Shown here one piece after another: positions 17,201 through 29,507 of a DNA stretch of 64,000 nt. The number at the start of each line of letters is the position of its first letter. The stretch's first letter is position 1. Under the pieces are notes generated by a model. The model made no database searches. It was not told the origin of the DNA and worked only from the letters and a program-made list of their open reading frames with translations. The DNA comes from Rhodococcus jostii RHA1 (GTDB lineage Bacteria > Actinomycetota > Actinomycetes > Mycobacteriales > Mycobacteriaceae), in the NCBI RefSeq assembly GCF_000014565.1, contig NC_008268.1, positions 5,770,501 through 5,834,500 on the forward strand, given 5' to 3'. A program made the position numbers and the translations under genes.

Positions 17201-20200
17201 TTCTCGAGACCATCGCGAGCGATACGGAGACGAGGGTCGGTGCCCTCGACTTGTTCACCGCGGGTGAACGAGAACTGGTCGTCGACACCTGGAACGCGAC
17301 CGAACACCTGCTGCCTCGACTCACTCTCGCCGAGCTGTTCGCCGCGCAGGTGGCTCGCACCCCTGAGGCCCCGGCGGTCGCGTTCGGGGGGACGATGTTG
17401 TCGTACGCGGAGTTCGACGCCTGCGCGAATCGGCTGGCCCGGCACCTGATCGGTGCGGGTGTGGGTCCCGAAGCGCTGGTGGGTATCGCGGTGCGCCGGT
17501 CGGTGGATCTGCTGGTGGGTATCTACGCGGTGATCAAGGCCGGCGGCGCCTATGTCCCGATAGACCCGGACCAGCCTGCCGAGCGCACTGCGTACGTGTT
17601 GGCAACGGCGGATCCGGTTCTGATCCTCACCACCACCGGCGACCGCGTGGCACTGCGTGCGGCCGCCCCGATGGTCGACCTCGACACCCTCGATGTGTCC
17701 GCCGAATCCTCCGACCCGGTCGGGGACCGGGACCGGCTGGCGCCATTGCATCCTGACAATCCGGCATACGTCATTTTCACGTCCGGGTCGACGGGCAGAC
17801 CCAAGGGTGTCGCGGTGCCGCACGAGGGCATCGTGAACCGGCTGCTGTGGATGCAGCACCGGTACCCGCTGGGCGCCGGTGACGTGGTGCTGCAGAAGAC
17901 TCCCGTGACGTTCGATGTGTCGGTGTGGGAGTTGTTCTGGCCGTTGCAGACCGGTGCACGGCTGGTGATCGCCGAACCGGATGGGCACCGGGATCCCGTC
18001 TATCTCGAGCGGGTGCTCCGCGAGCAGTCGGTGACCACCGTGCATTTCGTGCCGTCGATGCTCGCGGTGTTCCTGGCCGGCGCGCATGTCGAGGGGTGTG
18101 GTTCGCTACGCCGGGTGTTCACCAGCGGTGAGGCGCTCCCGCCTGCGACGGCGGCGGACCTGAACCGGGTGAGCGGCACAGAGCTGCACAACCTGTACGG
18201 TCCCACCGAGGCATCGGTCGACGTCACCGCCTACGAGACGCGGCCGGACGAGAACGTCGTGCCGATCGGAGCCCCGGTCTGGAACACGCAGACGTATGTG
18301 CTCGACGCGCGTTTGCGTCCGGTTCCCGTCGGGGTGGCGGGGGAGTTGTACCTGGGCGGGCGTCAGCTGGCCCGCGGGTACCAGCGCCGGGCTGACCTGA
18401 CTGCGGATCGGTTCGTCGCGAACCCCTTTGCGGTTGCGGGAGACGGCCGGGGCGGTGCCCGGCTCTACCGCACCGGCGACCTGGTGCGGTGGCTGCCGAA
18501 TGGGCAGCTCGACTACCTGGGTCGTACCGACTTTCAGGTCAAGCTTCGCGGTCAGCGCATCGAGCTCGGTGAAATCGAGGCCGTGCTGTTGCGGCACGAC
18601 GATGTCGCTCAGGCGGTGGTGGTGGTTCGCAACGATGGCTCCACCGGCGACTACCTCGCCGCGTACGTCGTACCCGCAGTCGGGGCGGCCGCGGACGAGC
18701 GCGCTGTCCTCGACTTCGCGGTGGTCCTGCTGCCCCGCTACATGGTGCCGTCGGCCCTGGTTGTGCTCGAGGCGCTGCCGGTGACCGGGAACGGCAAGCT
18801 CGACCGCAAGGCACTACCGGTCCCGGAATTCGCAGGTTCGGCGGAGTACGTCCCGCCGAACACACCGACCGAGCATGCCCTGGCGGAAATTTTCGTGGAC
18901 GTCCTCGGAATCGACGGGATCGGGGTGTCGGACAGCTTCTTCGACCTCGGGGGCAACTCGCTCGTGGCCACGCGGGTGCTGGCCCGGATCAACGCCGAGT
19001 TCGGTGCGGTGGTTACGGTGCGGGAGCTGTTCGAGGGGCCGACTGTCCGAGCTCTGGCAGCTGTGGTCGCTCGCGCGAATGTCGGCGCGCGACGGCTCCC
19101 CGTTCTCGCGGCCGGACCGAGGCCGGACCGGATTCCGCTGTCCCTGGCTCAGAACCGGATGTGGTTTCTCAACCGATTCGACCCGGGTTCCGGCGCCTAC
19201 AACGTGGCGGCGGCCCTCCGGCTGTCCGGCACGCTCGACGTCGACGCACTCCGGCGCTCCGCCGCGGACATCCTCGAACGGCACGAGGCGCTGCGGACGA
19301 TCTACCCCGACTCCCCGGACGGTCCGCATCAGGTGATCCTGTCGGCCACTCACTCCGAGGCTGACCGGGACCTGCTGCGCGCGGCGCCCGAAGTGGTGGA
19401 CACCGATCTCGGTGAACGGATCCGGGAGTTGGTGGCCCGCGGATTCGATGTCACCACGCAGATCCCGATCGCCTTGACGTTGCTCCCGACCGGGGACCCG
19501 CGTGAGCACGTGCTGGTGATGGTGGTGCACCACATCAGCATCGACGGCTTGTCGATCCAGGTACTCGCCCGGGACCTGGTGCATGCCTACTCGGCCCGCA
19601 CCGCCGGTGATCCGCCCTCATGGACCCCGCTGCCGGTGCAGTATGCGGATTTCGCCCTGTGGCAACGATCGGCGCTCGGGGACGAGGCCGACCCGGAATC
19701 CACGACGGCCACGCAGCTCGCGTACTGGTCCCGGCACCTGGCGGACGGCCCCGCCGTGCTGGATTTGCCCGCAGACCGTCCCCGCCCTGCGCGGGCGTCG
19801 CATCGCGGGATACGCACCGAATTCATCGTCGACGCCGATCTCACCGAACAACTCGCCGCGCTGGGACGCGAGCAGGGCGCCACGATGTTCATGGTGTTGC
19901 ACGCCGCCCTGTCGGTGTTGTTGGCGCGGCTGAGCGGGACCACCGACATCGCGGTCGGGAGCCCGATTGCCGGTCGCGGTGAACGGGCGCTCGAGGATCT
20001 GGTGGGCATGTTCGTCAACACGTTGGTGCTGCGCACTCGGGTCGACCCGGCGTGGAGTTTCATCGAGCTGCTCGCGCACACGCGGGCCACCGATCTGGCC
20101 GCCTACGACCACGCGGACGTACCGTTCGAACGTGTGGTGGACGCGGTCGCCCCGCCGCGGTCACCGGCATATGCGCCGCTGTTCCAGGTCGCGCTGTCAT

Positions 20201-23200
20201 TGCAGAACCACGGCGCCGCGACCCTCGAACTGCCGGGTCTGCACATCGACCCGGTTGATCCCGGCGTGGACGTCGCGAAGTTCGACCTCGAGCTGACCCT
20301 GCGTGAGCAGGACGGCGCACTGGCGGCCGCGCTCATCTCGGCCGCCGATCTGTTCGACGGGTCGACGTCCGCGCGATTCGCCGCGCGATTCGTCCGGCTC
20401 CTCGCGGGCATCGCCGCGGATCCGCGGGTGCCCGTCGGCGATATCGACGTGATGGGCAATGCCGAGCGGGGGCGGATGCTGGCCGCCGCGCAGCCGCAGC
20501 CGCTGAGACTGCCGGCGCGGACACTGCCGGACATTCTGGTGGCCGGCGTCGCGGCGAACCCGGGCGGTATCGCCCTGACCTGCGGCGGCACCGCGATGAC
20601 CTACGCCGAGCTCGACGCCCGATCGAATCGTCTGGCGCGGGTGTTGATCTCGCGGGGTGTCGGGCCCGAATCGTTTGTGGCGTTGGCGTTCCCCAGATCG
20701 ATCGCGTCGATGGTGGCGGTGTGGGCGGTGGCCAAGACCGGCGGCGGATTCGTGCCGGTCGATCCGAGCCTGCCGACCGAACGAATCGAGCGCATGGTCG
20801 TCGACTCCGGTGCGGTGATCGGCCTCACCAGTGTTCAGACGACTCGCCTGCCGGGGGAGATCGACTGGGTGGTGCTCGATGAGGCGGGAGCGTACGGTTC
20901 GTGCGGTGAGCGTTCGACGGCGGCCGTCACCGACGACGAGCGCACCGCTTCCCTCGAGCTGTCCAACGCGGCGTACATGATCTACACCTCCGGCTCGACC
21001 GGCATACCCAAGGGGGTCGTGGTCAGCCATCGGGGGTTGGCGTCGTTCACTACCGGCTCCCGCCAGGAGTTGGGATTGACGACCCGCTCTCGGGTTCTGC
21101 GGTACTCGTCGTCGAGTTTCGATGCGTCGGTGTTCGAGATGATTGCGGGCTTCAGTGCCGGCGCGACGATGGTGATCGCGCCGCCCGACATCGTCGGCGG
21201 CGCCGAGCTCGCGGAGGTGCTCCGGGGCGAGCGGGTCACCCACGTCATCACGGCGCCGGCGGCGTTGGGAACGGTCGACCCGACGGGCCTGAGGGACCTC
21301 GAGACCGTCGTCGTCGGCGGGGACGTGTGCCCGCCGGAGTTGGTCGCGAAGTTTGCTCCCGGGTGCCGTTTTGTCAACAGTTACGGACCCACCGAGACGA
21401 CCATCGTCATCACGATGACCGAGACGCTGGCGGCGGGAGATCGGATCACGATCGGCGTCCCGATCGCGGGTGCCGGAGCGGTGGTCCTCGATGCGCGGCT
21501 GCGTCCGGTGCCGGCCGGGGTCATCGGTGAGCTGTATCTGTCGGGGAGTGGGCTGGCCCGGGGATATCACGCCCGCAGTGCGCTGACTGCCGGCCGGTTC
21601 GTGGCCAATCCGTACGGCGGTGTCGGCGAACTCATGTACCGCACGGGCGATGTGGTGCGGTGGACTCTCAGCGGAACGTTGGATTTTGTGGGTCGCAGTG
21701 ACTCGCAGGTTCAGTTGCGTGGTCTCCGGATCGAGCTCGGGGAGATCGAGTCGGCGCTGGTGGCGTGTGAGTCGATCGCGCAGGCGGTCGTGATCGTGCG
21801 CGAGGGTGACGTCGCCCAGCAGTTGGTCGGGTATGTGGTGCCGGCGAGCGGGCACATCGTCGACGTCGATGCGACGCGTGAGGTTCTGGGGCGGTCGCTG
21901 CCTCGGTACATGGTTCCGGATGCGCTGATGGTGCTCGACGCGTTGCCGTTGAGCACGAGCGGAAAGCTCGACCGGCGTGCGCTGCCGAATCCACTCGTCC
22001 GCACGCGCGAATTCCGGGCGCCGACCAACCTCGTCGAGGAGACCGTGGCCGGGGTGTTCGCCGACGTCCTCGGACTCGAGCGGGTCGGACTGGACGACGA
22101 TTTCTTCGACTTGGGTGGCAACTCGTTGATCGCCACTCGGGTGATCTCCCGGTTGGAGGCGCAGCTGAACATCAGGGTCCCGGTGCGGATGCTCTTCGAG
22201 GTGTCGACCGTGGCGGCCCTGGCAGTGCGCGTCGCGCAGCATTCCGGTGCCGGGGGCCGACCGGCGTTGGCGCCGCGGCCCCGGCCGGAACGGATTCCGC
22301 TGTCGCTGGCCCAGCAGCGAATGTGGTTCCTCAACCGTTTCGATACGTCCTCCGCGGCATACAACATTCCGTTGGCGATTCGGTTGTCCGGGGATCTCGA
22401 TGTGGCTGCGCTGCAGGCTGCGATACACGACGTGATCGGGCGTCACGAGGCGCTGCGGACGGTGTTCCCGGATTCGGATCAAGGGCCGACGCAGGTGATC
22501 GTTCCCGCATCGCAGGTGACGATCGACCTCACGCCGACCCCGGTCGCCGACGAGAACGAGTTGCGTGCCCGGGCGGCGGCAGTGGTGACGACGGGTTTCG
22601 ATGTCACCGAATCGGTTCCCGTGCGCGCCGCCCTGTTCCGCAAGTCCGAGTCCGAGCACGTACTGGCGGTGGTGGTGCACCACATCTGCGCGGACGGGTT
22701 CTCCACGGGACCGCTGGCGAGGGACGTGATGGTGGCGTATGCGTCCCGATGCGCAGGGCACGATCCGGGGTGGGCGCCGCTCGAGGTGCAGTACGCGGAC
22801 TACACCCTCTGGCAACAGGAGGTTCTCGGGTCCGAGGACGACCCGGCGTCGCTGATCTCGCAGCAGATCGACTACTGGACCGACGCGTTGGCGGGTCTGC
22901 CGGACGTGCTGGCGCTGCCCACCGATCGCCCACGCCCCGCCGTACGGTCGGGCATCGGCGCCAGTGTCGAGTTCACGGTGCCGGCCGCAGTCGGCCACCG
23001 CCTCCACCGAGTGGCCCGGGACCAGGGTGCGACACCGTTCATGCTGGTGCATGCGGCCCTGGCGGTCCTGCTCGCCAAACTCGGTGGCACGTCCGATATC
23101 GCGATCGGGTCGCCGGTCGCCGGGCGCGGCGACGAGGCACTCGACGACCTGGTCGGCATGTTCGTCAACACCGTGGTGCTCCGGGCCGATTTCGTACCGA

Positions 23201-26200
23201 ACCAGTCGTTCACGGAACTGCTGGGCCGGGTACACGACACCGACCTCGAAGCCCTCGCCCGTGCCGAGGTGCCCTTCGAGCGGCTGGTCGAGAAGCTGAA
23301 CCCGACACGATCGCAATCGTTCTCGCCGCTGTTCCAGGTGATGCTGGCGTTCCAGAATTTCACTCAGCCCGCGGTCCAGCTTCCGGGACTGACGGTGTCG
23401 CCACTCGACGTTCCGTGGGAAGCCGCACAGTTCGACCTGTCGATGACCCTCGGCGAGCCGGCCGGCGGCGAAGGGGAGTACGTCGGCACGCTCGCCTACG
23501 CGACAGACATCTTCGACGCCGCGACGGTGCAACGGATCGCCGCGCAATTCGTTCGGGTTCTGGGTGCCGTGGTCGAGGACCCGTCGGTAGCGGTGGGCGA
23601 TATTTCGATAGTCGACGACGACGAGCGCAACCGGGTGCTGCGGAACTGGAACGACACCGGGCACCCGGTGCCGGAGAAACTGCTGCTCGACGCGTTCGAC
23701 GGACAGGTGGCGCGGACCCCGGAGGCCGTGGCCGTGGTCTTCGACGGCGAATCGCTGACCTACGCCGAACTCGCTGTTCGAGTGAACCGCCTGGCGCGTT
23801 ATCTGATCTCGTCGGGTGTGGGGCCGGAGACGTTGGTGGCGTTGGGGATGCGCCGGTCGTTGGATCTGGTCGTGGGAATGTATGCGGTGGTTCGCGCGGG
23901 CGCCGGATATGTGCCGCTGGACCCGGATCACCCGGCCGATCGGGTGGGGTACATTCTCGATGCCGCGGATCCCGTGGTGATCCTGTCGACCGAACGCGAC
24001 GAGTTCGCGGCGGCGGGACAGAGGTCCGTCGTGCTGATCGACACCCTCGACCTGTCCGCATTCTCCGATGCGGCGATCTCCGACGCGGATCGTATGGCGC
24101 CGGTACATGCCGATGACCTGGCGTATGTCATTTTCACCTCGGGGTCGACGGGACGACCGAAGGGTGTCGCGGTCACCCATCGCGCGATCGTCAATCAACT
24201 GGTGTGGATGCAGGCCGAGTACCGGCTCGACGAGCACGATGTGTACCTGCAGAAGACGGCGACCACCTTCGATGTGTCGCTGTGGGGGTTCTTCCTGCCC
24301 TTGCGGGCCGGTGCCACAGTGGTGCTGGCGTCCCCGGACGGTCACCGGGATCCGGCATATCTTGCGGCGACCATCGCCGGACACGGGGTAACGGTGACCG
24401 ATTTCGTGCCGTCGATGCTGACGGCCTTCGCCGGAGCGGCCCGGTCCCGGGATCTGGAGTCCCTGCGGGATGTGTTCGTCGCCGGTGAGGCACTACCTGC
24501 ATCGACGGTGCGTGACTTCGGCCGGGTGTCGAGCGCACGAGTCCACAACCTCTATGGTCCGACCGAGGCCGCGGTGTCGGTCACCTTCGCCGACGTGACG
24601 GGTACGGATGCACCCACTGCGGTGTCGATTGGTGTCCCGGAGTGGAACAGCCGGGTATACGTTCTCGATGCCCGGCTGCATCCGGTGCCATGGGGGGTGC
24701 CGGGCGAGCTGTATCTCGCCGGTGTGCAGTTGGCACGCGGATACCACGGTCGGGTGGACTTGACCGCGGATCGATTCGTGGCGAATCCATTCGGAGCCGC
24801 CGGGGACAGGATGTATCGCACGGGTGACCTCGTGTCCTGGGCGGCCGATGGTCGACTCCGGTACGTGGGCCGCACGGACTTCCAAGTGAAGCTCCGTGGC
24901 CAGCGAATCGAGCTGGGCGAGATCGAATCGGCGTTGCAGGCCCACGCGTCGGTGCTGCAAGCGGCGGCATCGGTCGTATCGACGCCGACGGGTCAACACC
25001 TGGTGGGGTACGTGGTTCCGGCCGCCGGGTCCGAGTTCGACCTCGATGCGGTGAAGGCGTCGGTGTCGGAGGTGCTGCCGTCGTACATGATTCCGGGGGC
25101 ATTCGTGGTGCTCGATGCGTTCCCGCTGAATACCTCGGGCAAACTGGACCGGAAAGCATTGCCGGCGCCGATGTTCGAGGCCAAGCAGTTCCGGGCGCCG
25201 TCGACCCCCGTCGAGGAGATCGTGTCTGCGGTGTTCGCGGAGGTGTTGGGAGCCGAGCGGGTGGGTGCCGACGACGACTTCTTCGAGCTCGGTGGTAATT
25301 CGCTGATCGCCACCCAGGTCGCGGCCCGATTGGGTGCGGCGTTGGCGACGCGAGTGCCGGTGCGACTGTTGTTCGAGGCCTCATCGGTGTCGGCTCTGGC
25401 CGCTCGAGTTGCGACACAGAAGGGCGCCGAAGCAGGAATCGCCCTGGTGCCGCGGCCCAGACCGGCGCGCTTGCCCTTGGCACGGGCACAGCAGCGATCG
25501 TGGTCGGAGAACCGAGCCGACCCGAACTCGGCGAAGCGCAATCTGCCGATTGCACTCAGGATTACGGGAGCGCTCGATGTCGAGTCGCTGAACGCAGCGC
25601 TGGTCGATGTGGTGGCGAGGCAGGAGATCTTGCGTACCGTCTATCCGGAAGTTGACGGCGTCGGCTACCAAGAACTGTTGCCGCTGGACCAGATCGGCGT
25701 CGATGTGGGTCCGGTGGCGGTCGATGGCGACGCCATCTACGCCCGCGTTCTCGACTTCGTGAAGCAGGGGTTCGACGTGACCCGGAACGTGCCGTGGCGT
25801 GCACGGCTGTTCCGAATCGCCGAGGACGACTACGTGTTCGCCTTCGTTATTCATCACATTTCCGCTGACGGCTACTCGATGGAACTCCTCATCCAGGAAT
25901 TCATGACCGCGTACCTCTCCAGGTCAGCGGGAGCGCCACCTGGCTGGGCGCCGTTGCCGGCGCAATATGCCGACTACACATTGTGGGAAGCCGAAAGGCT
26001 CGGTTCCCCCGATGATCCGGACAGTCTGATGTCGTTGTTGACGGAGTTCTGGACGCCGCTTCTCGAGGATCTTCCGCTCCTGCAGTTGCCAGCCGACCGG
26101 CCGCGCCCGTCGGTCGAATCCCACCACGGGGCGACTCTGACCCGGGACATCGACGCCGCACTGCATCAGGATCTGGTCGACCTGGCACACCGTGACGGCT

Positions 26201-26856
26201 CGACCTTGTTCATGGTGTTGCACGCGGCATTGCTGGTTCTGCTCAACGAGCTTTCCGGTGCCACCGATGTCGCCGTTCTCACCCCGGTGGCGGGGCGGGG
26301 CGAACCGGAGCTCGACAACCTGGTGGGGATGTTCGTGAAATCTCTCGTCCTCCGCACCGAGGTCGATCCCGACCAGCACTTCACCCAATTGCTGGCCAGA
26401 GCACGAGAGACCGACCTCGCGGCATTCGCCCGAGCCGATATTCCCATCGACACCCTGGCCGAGTCGCTGAACGCCGACCGTGACACGGCGTCGGGGCCAC
26501 TGACTCCGGTGTCGTTTGCGTTGCAGAACTTCGGTGGCGAGTCCGCGCCGAACCGCCAGTCCGTCGAGTTCGGTGGTCTGTCCGTCAGCGAATTCGCCAT
26601 CGACCTGGAGGTCGCAAAGACGGATCTTCGTGTGACGATGGTCGATGGTTACGACGATGCCGGTGCGGCAACCGGGATTACCGCGGCCTTCACCTATCCG
26701 ACCGATCTGTTCGACCGTGCGACCATCGCCGGGTTCGTGGATCGGTTCGAGCGACTCCTCGCGGCATTCGTGGCCGATCCGTCGACGACGATCGGTGAGA
26801 TGCAGACTCTCCGGCCGAAGGCGGTGGCCGAGGAGACATTGGCCGGAGCCTCGTGA
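11239..26856 (+). CDS. Nonribosomal peptide synthetase, four modules (C-A-T-E-C-A-T-C-A-T-C-A-T-C)
   Basis: 5205 aa. Approximate nucleotide layout: C1 11314-12640 (HHIALDG); A1 12660-14150; T1 with GGDS at 14296; E 14470-15840 (HHLVVDG, then SFNYLGR); C2 15960-17260 (HHIILDG); A2 17320-18830; T2 at 18949; C3 19125-20450; A3 20520-21990; T3 at 22110; C4 22290-23630; A4 23690-25170; T4 at 25290; C5 25470-26830 (HHISADG). C1 is EntF-like and probably takes an acyl or aryl starter. Reading the binding-pocket positions by eye gives A2 DVWHFSLVDK, the EntF serine code; A1 (DAFIVGSIIK) and A3 (DAFIVGSIVK) resemble each other; A4 reads DVWDFALVSK. The inferred product is acyl-D-X-Ser-Y-Z. There is no thioesterase; the terminal C domain may release or cyclise the chain. 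The start is uncertain (GTG 11218 or an upstream frame to 11104 are possible); 11239 leaves a short leader before C1. Confidence 0.95.
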   Translation: MSSLDNLDSSSPHTESVTGNTPGKSDLFPLSAAQRGIWFAQHLLGEVPIAIAQYVEIADFDLDIDLLSAIGPVALRELGTGLLRVVEWDGEPFQQIDEALAFEMTHLDLRSEDDPLVVAQAWMRAEYSSPIDLVNDRLIRTAMLRLADDHYYWYSRIHHIALDGFGAMTFMNRAAELYTAAVEGREPATFQASGLREIVEEEARYRTSTRFEKDRTHWADRSRDFPHPISLAGRAAGLGTPSLVASAPLPSATEVALRRLLEQQQGATFAVAAVAAVTAFLSRLTGEGDIVLSLPVSARTTAKLRNSGGMVSNVVPIRLPVHAETTFADLIRQTQLELTGALRHQRYRHEDIRRDAGVGGGRRGFFGPSINIMMFHDEIRLGPAIGRLHVLTTGPVEDLAVNIYPGVAGHPAHIDFEANPNLYTEEQLRSHHARFLEFFAAVVESAAGDRIGTLDVLHADERADLVPFHGPRIQPSRLLPELLADGVTAAPNGAAIQASGREISYRDLDADSNRLARLLIEAGAGPETCVALSLPRSAESLLAFWAVAKTGAAFVPIDPKLPTERITHMLADSGALVGITLDELCPSLPDTTSWIVLDDVTVRVRCARLSDAAITDWDRRAPLSVHNAAYMIYTSGSTGVPKGVVVTHNGLANFAATARPELGVTRESRVLRFSSASFDASVFEMIQAFSVGATMVVAPPEMYGGGELVDLLREQRVTHIISAPTVLNTVDPRGLEQLEAVVVGGDVCTPDLVERFGAVCRFTNSYGPTEATIIITVGEPLAPGAPITIGRPIQGASVVVLDRKMRSVPVGVVGELYLAGPALARGYHNRHTLTAERFVANPFGEPGSRLYRTGDEVRWVRSPGAAGDDYALEFIGRSDSQVKIRGFRIELGEIDAALLAQCGVNFAATVIQQTAGGTATLVSYVRLDAGCEFDPAAIVEGVAAVVPSHMVPPIVMRLEHVPVTAAGKLDRSALPQPHFGSRDHEFRAPSTSAEKLLADLVAETLGLERVSVDDSLFGLGGDSIVAMQIAARARALGLGFTARAVFEHKTIAAIARVAEQVEPESAVLLRELAGGGVGRIPLTPIMYSMLERGPFADFSQALLLTLPADVDSNRLSATLAAVLDHHDVLRSRFFHDGSSWVFETSDTGSVATDRLISQIPAVAAPGSRAFTEMVRAEYAAAVSRLDPENGIMLQLVWFAPDTVQARGRLLIVAHHLVVDGVSWRVLLPDFAMAWLRLGAGQTSVSAPVGTSFRRWAHGVRDAADRGAHAGELAYWQQVLGGRDPLIGARAIEPSTDTMATTERVHIEVSAAVTETVLSHLPDVFGCGVNDGLLSALALAMAEWRRSRGVDEPSVLLTLEGHGREEDAVAGADVAGTVGWFTSAFPVRLEVPVVELAEAFEGGHAAGDVIKAVKEQLVAVPARGVGYGVLRYLDETTVPILAALPTPQISFNYLGRLGGQHLAEELQELGWMPDPETPDLIAASGSAMAVAATIDINAVVVDSPEGPRLVASFAYPRGVLRDSDVATLADLWRRALDGLAAHTALPGAGGLTPSDLPLVSVGQQQIERWERRFPALREVWSLSPLQSGLLFHATLAAETLDVYTAQLRIDLEGAVDAVRLREAASGLLAHHPGLRTAFVYDDDGVPAQLVVDDVELPWEEVDLVGTDTADGELIRLLAEHRTARFDLTGPPLLRLLLVRTAPERYVLALTNHHIILDGWSMPLLVRELLVRYAAGGAPAALPEPPPYRTYLHWAANRDTDESARVWDTALDGFAEPTLLVPQASSPTHYGVPGEVDVALPVTLIEALAALTQRGGVTMNTVVQAAWGLVLSRLLSRDDVVFGTTVSGRPAQLPGVENMLGLFINTLPVRVQVDPGETLEQLLTRLQDEQATLLDHHHIGLGDIQSRVGLGNLFDTLSVFESYPVDKSGFDEHTDIAGMRVSGIDARDATHYPITVLSILEPRLRLSLRYQPAVVDRDTATTLAARMTRVLETIASDTETRVGALDLFTAGERELVVDTWNATEHLLPRLTLAELFAAQVARTPEAPAVAFGGTMLSYAEFDACANRLARHLIGAGVGPEALVGIAVRRSVDLLVGIYAVIKAGGAYVPIDPDQPAERTAYVLATADPVLILTTTGDRVALRAAAPMVDLDTLDVSAESSDPVGDRDRLAPLHPDNPAYVIFTSGSTGRPKGVAVPHEGIVNRLLWMQHRYPLGAGDVVLQKTPVTFDVSVWELFWPLQTGARLVIAEPDGHRDPVYLERVLREQSVTTVHFVPSMLAVFLAGAHVEGCGSLRRVFTSGEALPPATAADLNRVSGTELHNLYGPTEASVDVTAYETRPDENVVPIGAPVWNTQTYVLDARLRPVPVGVAGELYLGGRQLARGYQRRADLTADRFVANPFAVAGDGRGGARLYRTGDLVRWLPNGQLDYLGRTDFQVKLRGQRIELGEIEAVLLRHDDVAQAVVVVRNDGSTGDYLAAYVVPAVGAAADERAVLDFAVVLLPRYMVPSALVVLEALPVTGNGKLDRKALPVPEFAGSAEYVPPNTPTEHALAEIFVDVLGIDGIGVSDSFFDLGGNSLVATRVLARINAEFGAVVTVRELFEGPTVRALAAVVARANVGARRLPVLAAGPRPDRIPLSLAQNRMWFLNRFDPGSGAYNVAAALRLSGTLDVDALRRSAADILERHEALRTIYPDSPDGPHQVILSATHSEADRDLLRAAPEVVDTDLGERIRELVARGFDVTTQIPIALTLLPTGDPREHVLVMVVHHISIDGLSIQVLARDLVHAYSARTAGDPPSWTPLPVQYADFALWQRSALGDEADPESTTATQLAYWSRHLADGPAVLDLPADRPRPARASHRGIRTEFIVDADLTEQLAALGREQGATMFMVLHAALSVLLARLSGTTDIAVGSPIAGRGERALEDLVGMFVNTLVLRTRVDPAWSFIELLAHTRATDLAAYDHADVPFERVVDAVAPPRSPAYAPLFQVALSLQNHGAATLELPGLHIDPVDPGVDVAKFDLELTLREQDGALAAALISAADLFDGSTSARFAARFVRLLAGIAADPRVPVGDIDVMGNAERGRMLAAAQPQPLRLPARTLPDILVAGVAANPGGIALTCGGTAMTYAELDARSNRLARVLISRGVGPESFVALAFPRSIASMVAVWAVAKTGGGFVPVDPSLPTERIERMVVDSGAVIGLTSVQTTRLPGEIDWVVLDEAGAYGSCGERSTAAVTDDERTASLELSNAAYMIYTSGSTGIPKGVVVSHRGLASFTTGSRQELGLTTRSRVLRYSSSSFDASVFEMIAGFSAGATMVIAPPDIVGGAELAEVLRGERVTHVITAPAALGTVDPTGLRDLETVVVGGDVCPPELVAKFAPGCRFVNSYGPTETTIVITMTETLAAGDRITIGVPIAGAGAVVLDARLRPVPAGVIGELYLSGSGLARGYHARSALTAGRFVANPYGGVGELMYRTGDVVRWTLSGTLDFVGRSDSQVQLRGLRIELGEIESALVACESIAQAVVIVREGDVAQQLVGYVVPASGHIVDVDATREVLGRSLPRYMVPDALMVLDALPLSTSGKLDRRALPNPLVRTREFRAPTNLVEETVAGVFADVLGLERVGLDDDFFDLGGNSLIATRVISRLEAQLNIRVPVRMLFEVSTVAALAVRVAQHSGAGGRPALAPRPRPERIPLSLAQQRMWFLNRFDTSSAAYNIPLAIRLSGDLDVAALQAAIHDVIGRHEALRTVFPDSDQGPTQVIVPASQVTIDLTPTPVADENELRARAAAVVTTGFDVTESVPVRAALFRKSESEHVLAVVVHHICADGFSTGPLARDVMVAYASRCAGHDPGWAPLEVQYADYTLWQQEVLGSEDDPASLISQQIDYWTDALAGLPDVLALPTDRPRPAVRSGIGASVEFTVPAAVGHRLHRVARDQGATPFMLVHAALAVLLAKLGGTSDIAIGSPVAGRGDEALDDLVGMFVNTVVLRADFVPNQSFTELLGRVHDTDLEALARAEVPFERLVEKLNPTRSQSFSPLFQVMLAFQNFTQPAVQLPGLTVSPLDVPWEAAQFDLSMTLGEPAGGEGEYVGTLAYATDIFDAATVQRIAAQFVRVLGAVVEDPSVAVGDISIVDDDERNRVLRNWNDTGHPVPEKLLLDAFDGQVARTPEAVAVVFDGESLTYAELAVRVNRLARYLISSGVGPETLVALGMRRSLDLVVGMYAVVRAGAGYVPLDPDHPADRVGYILDAADPVVILSTERDEFAAAGQRSVVLIDTLDLSAFSDAAISDADRMAPVHADDLAYVIFTSGSTGRPKGVAVTHRAIVNQLVWMQAEYRLDEHDVYLQKTATTFDVSLWGFFLPLRAGATVVLASPDGHRDPAYLAATIAGHGVTVTDFVPSMLTAFAGAARSRDLESLRDVFVAGEALPASTVRDFGRVSSARVHNLYGPTEAAVSVTFADVTGTDAPTAVSIGVPEWNSRVYVLDARLHPVPWGVPGELYLAGVQLARGYHGRVDLTADRFVANPFGAAGDRMYRTGDLVSWAADGRLRYVGRTDFQVKLRGQRIELGEIESALQAHASVLQAAASVVSTPTGQHLVGYVVPAAGSEFDLDAVKASVSEVLPSYMIPGAFVVLDAFPLNTSGKLDRKALPAPMFEAKQFRAPSTPVEEIVSAVFAEVLGAERVGADDDFFELGGNSLIATQVAARLGAALATRVPVRLLFEASSVSALAARVATQKGAEAGIALVPRPRPARLPLARAQQRSWSENRADPNSAKRNLPIALRITGALDVESLNAALVDVVARQEILRTVYPEVDGVGYQELLPLDQIGVDVGPVAVDGDAIYARVLDFVKQGFDVTRNVPWRARLFRIAEDDYVFAFVIHHISADGYSMELLIQEFMTAYLSRSAGAPPGWAPLPAQYADYTLWEAERLGSPDDPDSLMSLLTEFWTPLLEDLPLLQLPADRPRPSVESHHGATLTRDIDAALHQDLVDLAHRDGSTLFMVLHAALLVLLNELSGATDVAVLTPVAGRGEPELDNLVGMFVKSLVLRTEVDPDQHFTQLLARARETDLAAFARADIPIDTLAESLNADRDTASGPLTPVSFALQNFGGESAPNRQSVEFGGLSVSEFAIDLEVAKTDLRVTMVDGYDDAGAATGITAAFTYPTDLFDRATIAGFVDRFERLLAAFVADPSTTIGEMQTLRPKAVAEETLAGAS

Positions 26857-26903
26857 ACGACAACGGGCGTTATGGACCGAGACAAGAGAAGGCGGAAACT
26901 CGG

Positions 26904-27947
26904 ATGCAAGGACGTTTCATCACGGGGTCTGGGATGCGTAGGCGTTGGATTGCGGGTGTGTTGAGTGCCGCGGCTGTCGCGCTCGGCCTGGCGGCGGCGC
27001 CTGCGAGCGCCGCTCCGGAGACGGCGCAGTCTGCGCCGGTTGCGTATGTCGACCACATCGACAAGATCGACGACCGTCAGTGGGCGGTAGCCGTCTACTC
27101 ACCGTCGATGGATCGGGTGATCCCCTTGCAGGTGGTCCGGCCGGTCGACACGAGTGTGGCTCGGCCGACGCTGTATCTGTTCAACGGTGCCGGTGGCGGG
27201 GAAGACGGTGCCAATTGGTTCAACCAGACCGACGTTCTCGGCTTCCTCGTGGACAAGAATGCCAATGTGGTCATTCCCGCCGAGGGACGGTTCAGTTACT
27301 ACACCGACTGGGTGAACGACGATCCGGAGCTCGGGCGGAACAAGTGGACGACGTTCTTCACCCGTGAGCTCCCTCCCGTGATGGATGAGGCCCTCGGCGC
27401 CAACGGGATCAACTCGATCGCGGGTCTCTCGATGTCGGCCACATCCGTGCTCGACCTGGCCATCCACGCTCCCGGCCTGTACCGGGGGGTGGCCTCGTAC
27501 AGCGGATGCGCGCAGACCAGCGACCCGCTCGGGCAGGCCTACGTCCGAACGGTCGTCGACCTGATGGGCGAGGGCGACGTGCGGAACATGTGGGGCCCCT
27601 ATGACGGACCCGGATGGCGCGCTCACGATCCGCTCCTCAACGCAGAGGGCCTTCGGGGACTCTCGCTCTACATCTCGAACGGCAACGGGCTCCCCGGCCC
27701 ACATGAGAACCCTGCACTGGCGCGCACCCCGCAGGCGCCGCCGTTGCCGGATCAGATCGTGGTCGGCGGCGCCATCGAGGTCGCGACCAACGTCTGTACG
27801 CACCGTTTGGCGGAGCGCCTGCACGAGTTGGACATCCCCGCGACGTTCGACCTCCGGGACAACGGCACGCATTCGTGGGGCTACTGGCAAGACGATCTGC
27901 GATCGTCCTGGCCGCAACTGTCGGCGTCTCTCGGCTTGCCGGTGTAG
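26904..27947 (+). CDS. Secreted Ag85-like alpha/beta-hydrolase (putative mycolyltransferase/esterase)
   Basis: 347 aa from ATG 26904; a GTG at 26853 overlapping the NRPS stop is also open. A signal peptide (RRRWIAGVLSAAAVALGLAA, cut near ASA-A) is followed by an antigen-85-type esterase: VYSPSMDRVIPLQVVRP, then YLFNGAGGG (oxyanion region), nucleophile Ser176 in AGLSMSA, and the catalytic His in DNGTHSWGYW. Family members transfer mycolic acids to trehalose, arabinogalactan or proteins, or act as plain esterases. The nucleophile motif GLSMS differs from the usual GLSMxG. Its place 48 bp after an NRPS that lacks a thioesterase suggests it may act outside the cell on the peptide product, for example by acylation or cyclisation. 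That is inference; ordinary cell-wall mycoloylation is the alternative. Confidence 0.85.
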   Translation: MQGRFITGSGMRRRWIAGVLSAAAVALGLAAAPASAAPETAQSAPVAYVDHIDKIDDRQWAVAVYSPSMDRVIPLQVVRPVDTSVARPTLYLFNGAGGGEDGANWFNQTDVLGFLVDKNANVVIPAEGRFSYYTDWVNDDPELGRNKWTTFFTRELPPVMDEALGANGINSIAGLSMSATSVLDLAIHAPGLYRGVASYSGCAQTSDPLGQAYVRTVVDLMGEGDVRNMWGPYDGPGWRAHDPLLNAEGLRGLSLYISNGNGLPGPHENPALARTPQAPPLPDQIVVGGAIEVATNVCTHRLAERLHELDIPATFDLRDNGTHSWGYWQDDLRSSWPQLSASLGLPV

Positions 27948-28143
27948 TTCCGGACTTGGCCGGTTGTGCCTCTCATCCTGCCAGGCGTGGTGGATGGAGG
28001 TCGATGGGGGGATAGGGCTACTTCTCCCGACTTGGCTCTCGGACTCGCGCGGTCGACCACCTGACGCTCGTTCGCGGAATCCTTTTCAGGTACCCAGTGC
28101 CTCGAATCCGAAGACGCTGCACTACCCCGCGTCGTTCACGCCA

Positions 28144-28862
28144 CTACCGAAGGTCTGTTCCAAGCCGCTGCGAGTCATCGTCCGGTAGCCGGATAATTCC
28201 GGGATGTCGTCCAAATGTATCGAGTGTCCCTCCGGCTTGAACGGCGATATCGCACGCTCGGATCAATTGAGCCAGCCCGGTGCTCAGCGCATTGACCAGT
28301 TCTTCCTCTCCACCGGTTCCTTCCAGCTGCAGGAGCTCGTCCACACAGGCGCGGGCTCACCGCGAAGCATCCTCAGCTGACGCTCGACCGGTCCGGGAGG
28401 TTCAGGAACGCCGAATAGATCTGCTGGTACGACCTCGTCCAGGTGAGCGATGCGCTCGAGGTCTTTGCGGAAACGCTTCCAGCAGGCGTCTTGCACTAGC
28501 ATCTCTTTCGGCCAATGCACGTCGTATCCGACGAGGCATGGGCGCGCAAGCAGTGGTGCAGGTAGAACTCGCACGACATGTCTTCACTCGTGGGAGATGA
28601 AGGCGAAAACAAACGGGCACTCCTCATCGGCGCCGGCATCGATCGTGAGGGTGATCGCGGGTTCGCCGTGTTCGATGCTCCACTGCACGTGCTTCGATCC
28701 AGGAATCAACCCAGGTGCGGGGGCTCCGACTATCGGGACGGTGGCCTCAGGGAAACGCGATCGGGTGAAACTCGTTGACACTAAATGAGATCGTTGTCCG
28801 TCGCACTCGCGATCAGCCCGTACCGCCACCGACTCACTCGCATGGTACGTGCCCCGATCCAC
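28144..28862 (-). pseudogene. Frameshifted remnant of an unknown gene
   Basis: Three overlapping minus-strand pieces read like parts of one protein: 28862-28584 (ends ADEECPFVFAFISHE), about 28530-28335 (WPKEMLVQDACWKRFRKDLE, then VVPADLFGVPEPP) and 28344-28144 (VDELLQLEGTGGEEELVNAL). The pieces are in different frames, and none has a good ribosome binding site. The acidic, helical, Glu/Leu-rich composition is protein-like in each. I read this as a decayed gene with at least two frameshifts. The original function is not recognisable. Confidence 0.45.
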
Positions 28863-29384
28863 ATGCCGGACCGGCAGAACTTCGGGCTTCGTCGTAGTTC
28901 TCGCTGATCAGGCAGTAGCCCTCGATCGGGCCTCTAACTCGGCCGATCTCAGGCAGATGACTCAATACCGCTCCTTCATCGCGGGTGGCAGGGTCGACAG
29001 CTCCTTCTCGTTCTGACGCTATAGGCCGCTGAGGTCAGATGGAAGCGAGCAGACTACCTGGACTGTTTCTGCCCCTCTGATCGTGGTGCGGCGGTGTAAC
29101 CCGGGGCGCGTTCTTCGGGTGACGAGGCAGCGTGCCTTTTCGTCGGATTCTGGACGCCACGCGGGATCCCGCGGGACGAGGTCGACCGGACGGCAGACGC
29201 GCAAAAGTGGTCAACATACCTGTTCGCCGACGATCGTGCCAGAGTTTACTGTTACGCGAGGTAGCGGATTCACCCCGAATGTGTGTCATTTGAGCGATAT
29301 ACATGCCCCCTGAACTGCAGAGTTACGTCTACTGCGCGACTCCCTCGGAGGCGGGTGTGAACCTGCTCACTTGACGTCTCAACT
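28863..29384. other. Decayed or non-coding region before the polysaccharide locus
   Basis: 522 bp. A minus-strand stretch near 28965-28840 (TTGAGTCATCTGCC...) translates to LPEIGRVRGPIEGYCLISEN and may be another piece of the decayed gene. The rest holds no supported gene. Confidence 0.3.
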
Positions 29385-29430
29385 GGTGACCGAACGTGCA
29401 AATATCATCTCCGGCAGCAAACAAGGGGCG
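29385..29430 (+). promoter_or_regulatory. Upstream element shared by the two glycosylphosphotransferase genes, copy 1
   Basis: GGTGACCGAACGTGCAAATA (29385-29404) leads into TCATCTCCGGCAGCAAACAA and GGGGCG. The same order of blocks (GGCGACCGCAAGTGCG, GGCAGCAAAA, GGGGCG) occurs at 34854-34902. The element ends 78 bp before the ATG here and 75 bp before it in the other copy. TATCAT at 29403 could be a -10 box. Confidence 0.55.
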
Positions 29431-29507
29431 ATTGTCATCATCGCCACACGTCGTGAGAACACACGACCTGACCTACCTCGTGTATGGCTCTCGTACGGAA
29501 GGCGCGC

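Noticed and set aside
16114..18087. Minus-strand frame of 657 codons opposite NRPS 1, and similar ones at 54237-55766, 55833-57980 and 60492-62069
   Set aside because: All are antisense shadows of C and A domains; no ribosome binding sites and no recognisable proteins.
20197..24384. Very long open frame (about 1395 codons) on the minus strand opposite NRPS 1
   Set aside because: It is a mirror of the plus-strand codon bias in high-GC DNA. The translation is His/Arg/Asp-rich without domains, while the plus strand carries clear NRPS motifs throughout.
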